DNA of 17,094 nucleotides from JBDNFP01 sp041689775 (GTDB lineage: Bacteria; Bacteroidota; Bacteroidia; Cytophagales; Spirosomataceae): NCBI GenBank assembly GCA_041689775.1, contig JBDNFP010000305.1:1-17094 (forward strand), given 5' to 3'. Position 1 is the first letter of the stretch. Every line of letters starts with the position of its first letter. Both the position numbers and the translations under genes were made by a program. This document shows positions 1-7,201 of the stretch, one piece after another. The notes below the pieces were generated by a model. It was not told where the DNA came from and did no database searches. It saw nothing but the letters and a program-made list of their open reading frames with translations.

Positions 1-237
1 CGCTCGAAGCTCGTCGAGGGCAAGATCGCCGAGTGGCAGGCCAAGGGCGTGTACCTTTTTTTCCTGCCCACCTACTGCCCACACCTCAATCTGATTGAGA
101 CCTTGTGGAGGAAGATAAAACATGGGTGGTTGCGCCCGAAGGATTTTGAAAACAAGGAGGCTCTTCACATGAGGATAAATCATATTCTTGAAAAGTACGG
201 GAGACGAGAGTTTTCCATCCATTTCTCAATCAAATAA
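1..237 (+). mobile_element. IS630-family transposase, C-terminal fragment (cut by window start)
   Basis: The frame is open from base 1 to a TAA at 235-237, giving 78 visible residues, so the gene begins outside the window. It would be the end of a DDE transposase that cuts and joins an insertion sequence at TA targets. The stretch LPTYCPHLNLIE followed by TLWRKIKHGWL matches the conserved IS630/Tc1-mariner C-terminal block (LPxYSPxLNxIExxW), whose Glu is the last catalytic acid of the DDE triad. The two Asp residues lie upstream and are not visible. The family tail (a basic helix and then ILEKYG) is intact, so this end of the gene does not look degraded. The first 50 bases are GC-richer than the rest. 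I could not identify the terminal inverted repeat after the stop codon. Confidence 0.85.
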
Positions 238-274
238 ATGTATGTTTAAATACGACCGACTACTTACTTGTTAA

Positions 275-305
275 ATTTGGGACAAAAGATATCAGATTTG
301 GGACA
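275..305. repeat. Two direct copies of ATTTGGGACA, 21 bp apart
   Basis: The ten-base word ATTTGGGACA occurs at 275-284 and again at 296-305, so the copies start 21 bp (two helical turns) apart. It lies in the 113-bp gap between the IS630 fragment and the stop codon of the AraC-type output domain. AraC-family domains with two helix-turn-helix motifs commonly bind tandem half-sites about 21 bp apart, so this could be an operator, perhaps for a gene now displaced by the insertion sequence. It could also belong to the end of the mobile element. The repeat is seen directly; the function is inferred. Confidence 0.45.
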
Positions 306-350
306 TCAAGCAACGAATTCGTTATAAAACCAAGGTGCCCGAGATACTAT

Positions 351-692
351 TCATGGAGTAAGCTTACTGGCATACTCTATGGGAGTTACGCCATATTGAT
401 CTTTAAAATATTGACCGAAATAGGCGGGTGTTTCGAAACCAACCATATACGCCGTTTCGGAGGCATTATGCCCTGCTTTGAGTGCATCTATGGCTCTGCG
501 GAGGCGGTATTGACGAATCACTTCATTGGGAGAAAGTTTGGTCAAGCCATTGGTTTTTCGGTAGAGAGTTTTACGGCTGATCGAGAGGTCTTCCGCCAAG
601 CTCTCAACGCTGAGTGAAGAATCGTCTATTCTTGCTTCAATGAACTCATACAAATGCCGTAGAAATTTGTCCTGAACGGTCTCAACCAGCAT
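351..692 (-). CDS. AraC-type DNA-binding output domain, separated from its hybrid kinase by a frameshift
   Basis: This 113-residue reading frame is an AraC/XylS DNA-binding domain. The first helix-turn-helix is around residues 28-47 (SLAEDLSISRKTLYRK) and the second around 77-103, ending in the family signature GFETPAYFGQYFKDQYGVTP. The sequence before the first helix (DKFLRHLYEFIEARIDD) is the usual linker between a receiver and the AraC domain in Bacteroidota hybrid two-component systems. It overlaps the end of the upstream kinase frame by 67 bp in another frame. Upstream of its ATG the frame stays open through LSQQLISSEDT, so the ATG at 690-692 is probably not a natural start. I infer it is the 3' part of the kinase gene. 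If translated alone it would be an unregulated DNA-binding fragment. Confidence 0.85.
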   Translation of the reverse strand: MLVETVQDKFLRHLYEFIEARIDDSSLSVESLAEDLSISRKTLYRKTNGLTKLSPNEVIRQYRLRRAIDALKAGHNASETAYMVGFETPAYFGQYFKDQYGVTPIEYASKLTP

Positions 693-2422
693 AGTGTCCT
701 CACTGCTAATAAGCTGTTGAGATAATACTGCTGTAATTTTTGCTGATGCGTTAGCAGGTTTTTCAAACGAAGGTGTAACTCTTCGAGATTAAATGGCTTA
801 GGCAAATACACGTCCGCTCCTTGTTCCAACCCTTTTAGTACATCTTTCTCATTTATTTTACTGGTCAAAAGCATCACCGCAATATGATCAGTAGCGGAAG
901 TCCTTTTTATGAGATCAGTGAGCTGAAAGCCATCCATAGTAGGCATAGCAACATCCGAAATCACCAAATCAGGTAGTTCAGACTGAACAATAGCCCATCC
1001 GATTTTACCATCTGCTGCGGTATACACCTGATAGTCCGAGCCAAGTTCTTCGGCTATAAAAGTTTGGAGCTCAGTATCGTCCTCCACAACTAATATAACC
1101 GGTTTTTCTCCGTTTGTATTAGTAATTAGCGCGCCATTATCTGAGGGTATCTTATACCATTCCGGGGTTAAAACAGGTGCTTTACTATCGGTGGTATTAT
1201 CTATTTCGGTTGGTGTAAGCGGTAACTTGATGCTGAATATTGTACCCTCATCAACTGCGCTGCTGACACAAATACTTCCGTTCATCAAGTCCGTCAATTC
1301 TTTCACAAATGCTAACCCAATACCCGTACTAGGTTGCACCAAGGCTACATCCGTCCTGAAATGCTTTGGCGAAAGCATATGGAAGCGATCGAACACATGG
1401 GGTAGCCGTTTGGGTTGGATCCCTACTCCTGAGTCTTTGACAATAATTTGAACTCCTTCTGTGAGCTTACTTTCAGAGGATACACCATTACTTAAATGAG
1501 GACGATAGCTATGAATGCTACCCGGATCAAAAGTACTACTCCAAAGAGAGGCTCGTGTAATCCCCAAAGGACTCACTATAATTCGTACTTCTTTTAGTTC
1601 CTCAGAGGATGGATCAGGAACCGTAAATTTTAGGGAATTAGCCAAAAGGTTGTGAACAATCTGCTCTATTTTTTCTTCGTCAAAGATATAACCAGAAGGT
1701 AGTTCATTTTGGATGATCAGGCTGATCTTTTTATCTTCGGCAAGGGGTTGAAAAGCCTCTACCAATTGGCTGATAAACTGTCCAAGATTACCTGGGGTTG
1801 GGTTTACAGTCAAATGTCCGGCTTCTAAACGAGCCAGGTCTAACAGCTGATTTGTGATACGGAGTAATTGACGGGCGTTGCGCTGTACCAGTTGTAGATT
1901 CTGTCGGTAACTATCTGATTGTGTCTCCCTCAGCATCTTTTCAACGGGTCCCAAAATGAGGGTTAGGGGGGGTCGGAACTCGTGAGTTATCTTGTCAAAG
2001 AAGCGACTTTTCAACTCGTCGAGTGACTTGATATGCTGTCTTTCCCGGGCTTCTTTGACGTACTCAGCCGCTCGTTGAAATGTAGAAAGTAAATCTTGAT
2101 CGTCAAGGGGTTTGGGTACAAAGTCAAATGCCCCTTTGTTCATGGTAGCTCTTATCACATCCAAATCTTTGCGGACCGACATAGCTACTCCTAAAATGGA
2201 AGGATTCAGCTGGGGAAGGTCTGCCAGTAAGGAGAGGCCGTCTAGCCTTACTGAATCCAGATCGATCAAAGCCAGGCCTAGTTGCGTTACCGAGCGAATC
2301 AGGTTGATGGCCTCGTTCTCCTCCCTTACAAAGCAGAAGCTATACTCTTTGAATTCCGGCCGTAGGTTCTTTGTAAATAGTAACTCTATTTCCGGTTCAT
2401 TACCCACTACCACAATTTCCAT
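626..2422 (-). CDS. Cytoplasmic hybrid histidine kinase (REC-HisKA-HATPase-REC), 3' end frameshifted
   Basis: The 598-residue product is a two-component sensor kinase without membrane segments or signal peptide. Domains in order are: a degenerate receiver (about 1-120, with D54 and K104); HisKA with phospho-accepting H147 in HEFRPPL; HATPase_c (about 210-402) with N-box NLLANSLKFT (258-267), G1 box DSGVGI (330-335), F box FDRFHM and G2 box GIGL (367-370); and a full receiver (about 441-557) with D448/D449, phospho-acceptor D490, T520 and K542. After QQYY (564-567) the similarity stops and about 31 unrelated residues follow, while the expected AraC output domain continues in another frame. It lies 64 bp after a glycosyltransferase and is probably the last gene of the glycan operon. 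Its signal is unknown. Kinase identity is secure; the broken 3' end is inferred from the domain order. Confidence 0.93.
   Translation of the reverse strand: MEIVVVGNEPEIELLFTKNLRPEFKEYSFCFVREENEAINLIRSVTQLGLALIDLDSVRLDGLSLLADLPQLNPSILGVAMSVRKDLDVIRATMNKGAFDFVPKPLDDQDLLSTFQRAAEYVKEARERQHIKSLDELKSRFFDKITHEFRPPLTLILGPVEKMLRETQSDSYRQNLQLVQRNARQLLRITNQLLDLARLEAGHLTVNPTPGNLGQFISQLVEAFQPLAEDKKISLIIQNELPSGYIFDEEKIEQIVHNLLANSLKFTVPDPSSEELKEVRIIVSPLGITRASLWSSTFDPGSIHSYRPHLSNGVSSESKLTEGVQIIVKDSGVGIQPKRLPHVFDRFHMLSPKHFRTDVALVQPSTGIGLAFVKELTDLMNGSICVSSAVDEGTIFSIKLPLTPTEIDNTTDSKAPVLTPEWYKIPSDNGALITNTNGEKPVILVVEDDTELQTFIAEELGSDYQVYTAADGKIGWAIVQSELPDLVISDVAMPTMDGFQLTDLIKRTSATDHIAVMLLTSKINEKDVLKGLEQGADVYLPKPFNLEELHLRLKNLLTHQQKLQQYYLNSLLAVRTLCWLRPFRTNFYGICMSSLKQE
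720..722 (-). other. Probable one-base deletion breaking the hybrid kinase gene
   Basis: On the coding strand the kinase frame reads through codons for Gln-Gln-Tyr-Tyr (733-722) and continues CTC AAC AGC. The AraC frame reads TCT CAA CAG CTT over the same bases. One added base at 720-721 (for example CT restored to CGT) would join them as YY-R-QQL, running straight into the AraC domain without a stop. There is no slippery heptamer here, so programmed frameshifting is unlikely. Either a real mutation or a sequencing error would explain it. Confidence 0.75.
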
Positions 2423-2486
2423 ACAAAAACGTTCTGGTTATAATGCTTACCTGTCTACCCCCACAACCTATCTGACAGTTTCTTCC

Positions 2487-3251
2487 TCAACGGCTTACCA
2501 CTTTCTCTGGTTTTGCTGTTTTTTTCATAAAATCTCCGCGAGAAAAGTACTTCTCTATCAGGCAATACATTAATATAAAGAAATAACGGCTTCCCATCTC
2601 CTTAATTTTTAGCTTCGATTCGCCGTACTTTCGGTTTGTCCAACTATTGGGCACTACTTCGTAGGTATACCCTCTTACCATCGCTTTCAATGGAAGCTCT
2701 ATGGTGAGGTTAAAATGGGGAGAGAGGAATGGCCTTATCCCTTCGATAGTTTCTCGCTTGTACAGTTTAAAGGCATTCGTGGTATCGTTGTAGCTGATGC
2801 CCATCACCACCCGTACGATCAGATTTGCCACCCGGTTTATAACCTTTTTTAATCCTGGGTAGTCCACCACTTTACCACCCTTTGACCAGCGCGACCCGAA
2901 GACACAGTCACTGTTTGTTTCCAGCATCTTAAAGTAGTACTTCACCAGATCTTCGGGATCATCTGACATATCGGCCATAAATACCGCTACGCAGTCTCCC
3001 GTAAAACGCTCCAAGCCATAGCGCACAGCATAACCAAACCCATTGGGGCCTAGGTTGGTGAAGTATACCAGCTCAGGAATTTCTACCGTCAGCTCGTCAA
3101 GTACTTTAAGTGTACCATCTTTGGAGTTATCGTTTGTCACACATATTTCGTGGGGAATATTGTACTTTTTTAAGGTACTGTGCAGAGTCCTCAGCGTGTA
3201 AGGGATTGATTCTTCTTCGTTATAAGCCGGTATGACTATACTTAATTTCAT
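2487..3251 (-). CDS. Family 2 glycosyltransferase, dolichyl-phosphate-mannose-synthase-like
   Basis: The 254-residue protein has the GT-A fold of family 2. The N-terminal strand KLSIVIPAYNEEESI (2-16) is followed by the nucleotide-binding DNSKDGT (41-47) and by MADMSDDPEDL (92-102), which holds the metal-binding acidic residues. Later blocks FGSRW and NAFKLYKRE are typical of the DPM1/GtrB-like branch, which transfers a sugar from a nucleotide sugar to a polyprenyl phosphate or related acceptor at the inner membrane face. There are no C-terminal membrane helices such as GtrB or ArnC proteins carry, so it is a soluble or peripheral enzyme with a short basic tail. It sits 53 bp after another glycosyltransferase and 64 bp before the hybrid kinase. 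Donor and acceptor cannot be read from the sequence. Confidence 0.9.
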   Translation of the reverse strand: MKLSIVIPAYNEEESIPYTLRTLHSTLKKYNIPHEICVTNDNSKDGTLKVLDELTVEIPELVYFTNLGPNGFGYAVRYGLERFTGDCVAVFMADMSDDPEDLVKYYFKMLETNSDCVFGSRWSKGGKVVDYPGLKKVINRVANLIVRVVMGISYNDTTNAFKLYKRETIEGIRPFLSPHFNLTIELPLKAMVRGYTYEVVPNSWTNRKYGESKLKIKEMGSRYFFILMYCLIEKYFSRGDFMKKTAKPEKVVSR

Positions 3252-3304
3252 GCAATTGTTGGTAAGTTTTAATCGACAAATTTGACTATTTCAACCCTAA
3301 TATC

Positions 3305-4138
3305 CTAACGGTTAGGAGTATCACTATCCATAGACTGCAACTGTTCGGTGTATCTAGCCACGGTTTGGTTCACTATCTCATCGTAGGTAAAGTTTAACCA
3401 GGCATTCACATTCTCAAACATTTCTTTCCGGTTTTGGACAAACCAGCTGTTCGTGGGAGCGTGAATATTACTGAGTCCGGCGCTATGCTTTCGGTACACC
3501 CCCATTACATCCGGCAAGTAGCCGATAGCTCCACTGGCTGCCAGCTGAAGCACCAATGCCCAGTCTCCGGCGGCCGCTTTGGCGTGCCAACCGGCAAAGT
3601 CCTGTTGTAGGAAAATATTACGGTAAAGAATACTGGCCGTAGCCATGAACCACCGGTCTTCTAGGATATCTTGAATGGAAGAGAATTCTTTTTGGCATGG
3701 GGTATTGAACAAATGCTCCGGGGAACCATCTTCGTACATAACCCGAACGTTGTGGTGGCAAATAGCAAAGTCTGGGTGATGACTCATAAACTCAACCTGC
3801 TTCTGTAGCTTGTACGGGTCAGTCCAATAGTCATCACCCTCGCAGAGGGCCACGTACTCACCCCGACAAGCTTTCAGTAAGGAAAGGACATTATTTCTTC
3901 CAGCAAATTCGCGGGGATGCTGCGGACCCAGATTGTGAGGATGTAGATAGGCGCGGATTTTATCAGGATGCTTGCTGGCGTATTCCTGAATTATGGCAGG
4001 AGCGCCATCGGTAGAACCATCATCCCCAACCACGATTTCAAAAGGAAAGTTAGTTTTCTGTTGCAGAGCTCCTTCGAGCATTTGGGCAATGAAAGACTCA
4101 TGATTATACGTAGGTACACAGACCGATACCTTCATCAT
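3305..4138 (-). CDS. Family 2 glycosyltransferase (paralogue of the upstream neighbour)
   Basis: The 277-residue GT-A glycosyltransferase has KVSVCVPTYNHESFI (3-17), the nucleotide-binding GDDGSTDG (38-45) and the DXD-type metal motif EGDDYWTDPYKL (100-111). The block WFMATASILYRN and the ending GVYRKHSAG match the subgroup common in surface polysaccharide clusters. Its start codon overlaps the stop of the upstream gene in an ATGA arrangement (4135-4138), which suggests translational coupling; a second Met follows immediately. It shares block after block with the 4135-5103 product (NLG, GDDYW, WFMAT, VYRK), so the two arose by duplication. No membrane segment or signal is seen. It probably adds one sugar to a growing glycan; the linkage is unknown. 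Confidence 0.93.
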   Translation of the reverse strand: MMKVSVCVPTYNHESFIAQMLEGALQQKTNFPFEIVVGDDGSTDGAPAIIQEYASKHPDKIRAYLHPHNLGPQHPREFAGRNNVLSLLKACRGEYVALCEGDDYWTDPYKLQKQVEFMSHHPDFAICHHNVRVMYEDGSPEHLFNTPCQKEFSSIQDILEDRWFMATASILYRNIFLQQDFAGWHAKAAAGDWALVLQLAASGAIGYLPDVMGVYRKHSAGLSNIHAPTNSWFVQNRKEMFENVNAWLNFTYDEIVNQTVARYTEQLQSMDSDTPNR

Positions 4139-5103
4139 AGTGTACCCCGAAAGCGATGCGGTAGTAAGGCAAAGAAGCTATAAATATCTACTATCCACTT
4201 GGGCATAACATAGTCACGGAGAATTTCCCGGACTTCCGTAGCATCGGGTTGGCGAAGATTCAAGTAGTACAGTGCCAATACTGCTCGGCGGAAATAACTC
4301 TTACTATACTGCCGAGCGTCAAGCATCATCCGGTAATAACGGGCTATATTTTTGCGTAGTAACGGGTCGTACTTATTCTCTGTCTCCTGATTAATACCCT
4401 GGTACATCATGATACGATTACGCAAAAAACGGCTATCGCGATAATGGTCCTTGAAGCTAGCTCCAGCTTGGTTTTTCCGGTAAACCGACATGGTACCCGG
4501 CACATACCCGATAAGTCCATTCTTCGCCAGAATTACGTACCGGGGAATATCGCCACTTGTTGATTTCAAAAACCAGTCGGGGTAGTGCATCAGGCCGTTC
4601 TTAAACATAACGGCAGAAGTAGCCATAAACCAGATTTCATCTTCACCGATCAGATCGTCCATGCCGATCACTGGCTTTTGATCAGGAGTATTGATCTCAT
4701 GGGAGCCCGAACCATCTTGATACGTAATAAGAGCATTGTGAAAGCAAGCCGAAAAGTCAGGATGACTTTCCATAAAATCTACCTGCGTTTGTAATTTATC
4801 CGGACTAGTCCAGTAGTCATCCCCGTCCAGCGGGGCGATGTACATCCCCTTAGCTAATTTGAGTGTTTCGATGGTATTAAAAAGGCCGTTCTGCCCAAGG
4901 TTCTTGTTGTGCAGAACTGCCTTTACTTTATCCGGAAACCGCTTCTGGTAGTCTAAAATTACTTCCTGCGCTCCATCGGTTGAGTAATCGTCTCCCACCA
5001 GAATCTCATAGTCGAAATTCGTGACTTGATTGAGCGCACTTTCAATCGTTTTTCCAATAAATGCTACCTGATTATAGGTAAGTATGGTTACACTGACTTT
5101 CAA
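4135..5103 (-). CDS. Family 2 glycosyltransferase
   Basis: The 322-residue GT-A enzyme has KVSVTILTYNQVAFI (2-16), the nucleotide-binding GDDYSTDG (37-44) and the metal-binding DGDDYWTSPDKL (93-104), followed by WFMATSAVMF and the subgroup block SVYRKNQAG. A longer C-terminal region (about 230-322) is rich in Arg and Tyr and ends in hydrophobic residues (IVDIYSFFALL), a possible membrane-associating tail. It is paralogous to the next gene, which it overlaps by 4 bp, so the two are probably co-translated. The oxygenase gene ends 75 bp upstream. The protein likely acts in the cytoplasm on a lipid-linked glycan; its sugar specificity is unknown. Confidence 0.93.
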   Translation of the reverse strand: MKVSVTILTYNQVAFIGKTIESALNQVTNFDYEILVGDDYSTDGAQEVILDYQKRFPDKVKAVLHNKNLGQNGLFNTIETLKLAKGMYIAPLDGDDYWTSPDKLQTQVDFMESHPDFSACFHNALITYQDGSGSHEINTPDQKPVIGMDDLIGEDEIWFMATSAVMFKNGLMHYPDWFLKSTSGDIPRYVILAKNGLIGYVPGTMSVYRKNQAGASFKDHYRDSRFLRNRIMMYQGINQETENKYDPLLRKNIARYYRMMLDARQYSKSYFRRAVLALYYLNLRQPDATEVREILRDYVMPKWIVDIYSFFALLPHRFRGTL

Positions 5104-5178
5104 TTTTAATTTTGAATTTGTGAATGGTCGAATGATAGCTAATAGGCTGTCATATCTTTCAAAAGAAACATTATCATA

Positions 5179-6015
5179 CTAGAGTATGATTGTTCCATTA
5201 CTATATAATTTCTCCAATTGCTGGGCGGTGGGGAAATCAGGCGTTACTAACTCCGATTCAGGCTTATAGGTATAAGCCATGGGGTAGCCGCGTTCGATAA
5301 AGGTAGGTTCGGTCAGGTTGTTGTACCGCAGCTGCACCGACCACCGAATATTGTTGGTAATATTATTACCCGACTGATGCACAAGGAAAGCCGAGAATAT
5401 GAGAATATCACCTGCCTGAAACTCCGTCTGTACAAACGCATCTTTGTGCAGTCCGGCGGTAATTCCTCCCTGATAGCCCGAGGTACTCGCTTCGAGGAGT
5501 CCGTCAGTATGGCTACCCGGAATTACCTGTAAGGCGCCGATCTCAGCTCCGGCGTCCACCATCGGAAACCAAATAACCGTACTATCCAAAGAGCCCTGCC
5601 CGGTGCGCCAGTCCTGATGCGCATCCAGTTTCCAGTGCTTGCTACCATCTTTCGAGAGGAAGCGACTGTTGAACTGCATGGCAGGTCTAGCTCCGATCAC
5701 GGGCTTTTCAATGCCTAACTCTTTCAGTTGCTTCATCAGCAGCTCGTCCACCGCTAACCGGTGCAATGATACGGCGTATTGTACGGTTTTTCCTGTATTC
5801 ACAAAAGCGTTAAAGTCCTTCTCAAAAAACTCAAACATGGCATTTTCGAAGGTCTCCCGGTCGTCGATATCGACGGTACGTCCGGTAACTCGATTAATCT
5901 GCTCGGCAAAAATTTCGCGGGCCTCGCGGTAAATGCCAGCCACGACATTTTTATCCAGAAAATTGCGCAAGATTATGAATCCATCCTTATTAAACTGCTC
6001 TCTAAGCGTTGCCAT
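5179..6015 (-). CDS. Phytanoyl-CoA dioxygenase (PhyH) family oxygenase
   Basis: The 278-residue protein begins FNKDGFIILRNFL (8-20), the usual opening of PhyH-type Fe(II)/2-oxoglutarate oxygenases. The facial triad is present: H133 and D135 in DAHQDW and H213 in LVHQSGNN. R224 in NIRWSVQLRY suits the 2-oxoglutarate-binding arginine. The stretch IGALQVIPGSHTDGLL (159-174) is the typical strand before the distal His, so the enzyme looks catalytically complete. There is no signal peptide. The family hydroxylates lipids, antibiotics and other small molecules. Lying between a propeller glycosidase-like gene and glycosyltransferase genes, this one may oxidise a sugar or sugar-linked substituent, which is inference from context only. 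The gaps of 106 and 75 bp to its neighbours allow one transcript. Confidence 0.92.
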   Translation of the reverse strand: MATLREQFNKDGFIILRNFLDKNVVAGIYREAREIFAEQINRVTGRTVDIDDRETFENAMFEFFEKDFNAFVNTGKTVQYAVSLHRLAVDELLMKQLKELGIEKPVIGARPAMQFNSRFLSKDGSKHWKLDAHQDWRTGQGSLDSTVIWFPMVDAGAEIGALQVIPGSHTDGLLEASTSGYQGGITAGLHKDAFVQTEFQAGDILIFSAFLVHQSGNNITNNIRWSVQLRYNNLTEPTFIERGYPMAYTYKPESELVTPDFPTAQQLEKLYSNGTIIL

Positions 6016-6121
6016 AGTTTTGATTTAGCTGTATGTAAAAAAATATCGCTATTTAATCTCTTTTTGTGTGTGAAGAAATGACGTGAATTTGGTCCTTGCC
6101 TGACTTTCAGATGATCAGTAC

Positions 6122-7057
6122 CTAATCCTCCCAGACGGCGTACGCAAAGCCGGCCGCTCCAAAACCATTTCCATTGTACAGCAAGTATTTTTTACCCTCG
6201 TGTTCGTAGCGGTGGGCATAATTAATCATGTTATAGTCAAAGTCTTCGGGGTTTTCAGACTTCGCTATTCCAACCAGATTATCCTTCCGATCCCAATGAG
6301 TACCATCTTTTGACTCCGCATAGCCCAAGCGGTAACTTTGATTCCGATCGGTTCGGTAGTCGCGGGTATGCCGGTAGGAGTAATACATTTTGTACAAACC
6401 ATCTTCTTTGAACACACTCGGCCGACCCACCGCGTGCAGAAAATCGTCAAAGTCGAGCGTTGGCACATCACTTATATCCCAGTGGATACCATCTTTCGAC
6501 GTAGCCGATTGACAACGGTAAAATGGTTCAGGATAGTCATTGATGTACTCGCATTTATGTCCGGATATGTACCACATCCGCCAAGTACCGTCTTCATCGA
6601 TCAATACTGAGGGCTGCGCCGCCCAGATCGGATTCTGAATACTCCGGTCCATGATCGGACCCGTAAACATTTTCTTGAACGATAGCCCTCCGTCGCTACT
6701 TACCGATAGTCCCATCGAAAGCCGGTACGAGTTCCAGGTACGGTTCCATCCGGTGTAGTACAGCCAGATATCACCGTTGGCTTGGTTTACAAACCAAGCC
6801 GGCATAGCGCCCGTTTCGTCGTATTCACCCGGTCCACCAAGTTCCAGAACCGGCTTATCATGTTTGTAGAGTATCCTGGAAGGGTCGTCGTAGTCTACGT
6901 CAATGAACGTGGGCCTCGACTGCCCTTGCGCATCGCGTGACGAGAAATAGATTCTTAAAAAATCATCGTGCTTGTAAGCAAATGGTACCTGTGCGTGTGA
7001 TATACTATGCGGCAGTGTGCCATCCGGTTTATATACTACTCCTTTTTTAATCCACAT
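6122..7057 (-). CDS. Leaderless five-bladed-propeller glycosidase-like protein (GH43/GH32-type fold)
   Basis: The protein, about 311 residues from the chosen Met, has repeated propeller-blade signatures: DDFLRIYFSSRD, GDIWLYYTGWN, GTWRMWYISGH, GLYKMYYSYRH and KKYLLYNGNGFG, with SxDGxxW/F turns between them (SSDGGLSF, SKDGIHWD, SKDGTHWD). This is the pattern of GH43/GH32/GH62-type beta-propellers. I chose the ATG at 7055-7057 (MWIKKGVVY) because the longer frame from 7141 adds 28 residues encoded by imperfect intergenic repeats with no family resemblance. There is no signal peptide, which is odd for a hydrolase of outside glycans and suggests a cytoplasmic role in the glycan cluster. Catalytic acids cannot be assigned with confidence, so the activity is uncertain. 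Confidence 0.8.
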   Translation of the reverse strand: MWIKKGVVYKPDGTLPHSISHAQVPFAYKHDDFLRIYFSSRDAQGQSRPTFIDVDYDDPSRILYKHDKPVLELGGPGEYDETGAMPAWFVNQANGDIWLYYTGWNRTWNSYRLSMGLSVSSDGGLSFKKMFTGPIMDRSIQNPIWAAQPSVLIDEDGTWRMWYISGHKCEYINDYPEPFYRCQSATSKDGIHWDISDVPTLDFDDFLHAVGRPSVFKEDGLYKMYYSYRHTRDYRTDRNQSYRLGYAESKDGTHWDRKDNLVGIAKSENPEDFDYNMINYAHRYEHEGKKYLLYNGNGFGAAGFAYAVWED

Positions 7058-7072
7058 GGGGTATTTAATTTT

Positions 7073-7128
7073 GAATGAGTAAAGGTCGGAATGAGCGAAT
7101 AAAGTTGATACGTTAAAGGTAGAATGAG
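7073..7128. repeat. Imperfect short intergenic repeats around GAATGAG
   Basis: GAATGAG occurs at 7073-7079, 7089-7095 and 7122-7128, twice followed by TAAA and once by CGAATAAAG. Start-to-start spacings are 16 and 33 bp. The longest reading frame of the propeller gene runs through the repeats, but its residues there look noncoding. A weaker relative, GAATTTGTGAATGGTCGAATGA, follows the start of the glycosyltransferase near 5112-5133. No function is visible. Confidence 0.4.
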
Positions 7129-7139
7129 TAAAACTTGCC

Positions 7140-7201
7140 ATTGACTGCTTTATCTACTTTGAACTCCTCAACTCAAAAACTCCAACATTCACGCAGTCAA
7201 T
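7140..7201. repeat. 9-bp perfect inverted repeat flanking a 44-bp loop
   Basis: ATTGACTGC at 7140-7148 is exactly complementary to GCAGTCAAT at 7193-7201. On the minus-strand transcript the first arm contains the UGA stop codon of the methyltransferase, so a stem could form between the methyltransferase and propeller genes. The loop is AT-rich and holds TTGAG-like repeats. There is no following U-run, so it does not look like a standard terminator. An mRNA processing or stability stem is possible. Confidence 0.4.

Noticed and set aside
275..305. CRISPR-like repeat
   Set aside because: Only two 10-base copies with an 11-base gap, no cas genes and no further units.
715..735. Programmed frameshift in the hybrid kinase
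   Set aside because: No slippery heptamer or following stem is visible at the junction; a simple one-base loss explains it better.
2112..2573. Plus-strand open frame of 153 codons over the kinase start
   Set aside because: It covers the receiver domain of the kinase on the other strand and looks like a Ser/Thr-rich shadow.
7058..7141. 28-residue N-terminal extension of the propeller protein
   Set aside because: It is encoded by imperfect GAATGAG repeats and has no resemblance to the family; the Met at 7057 starts the first conserved strand.
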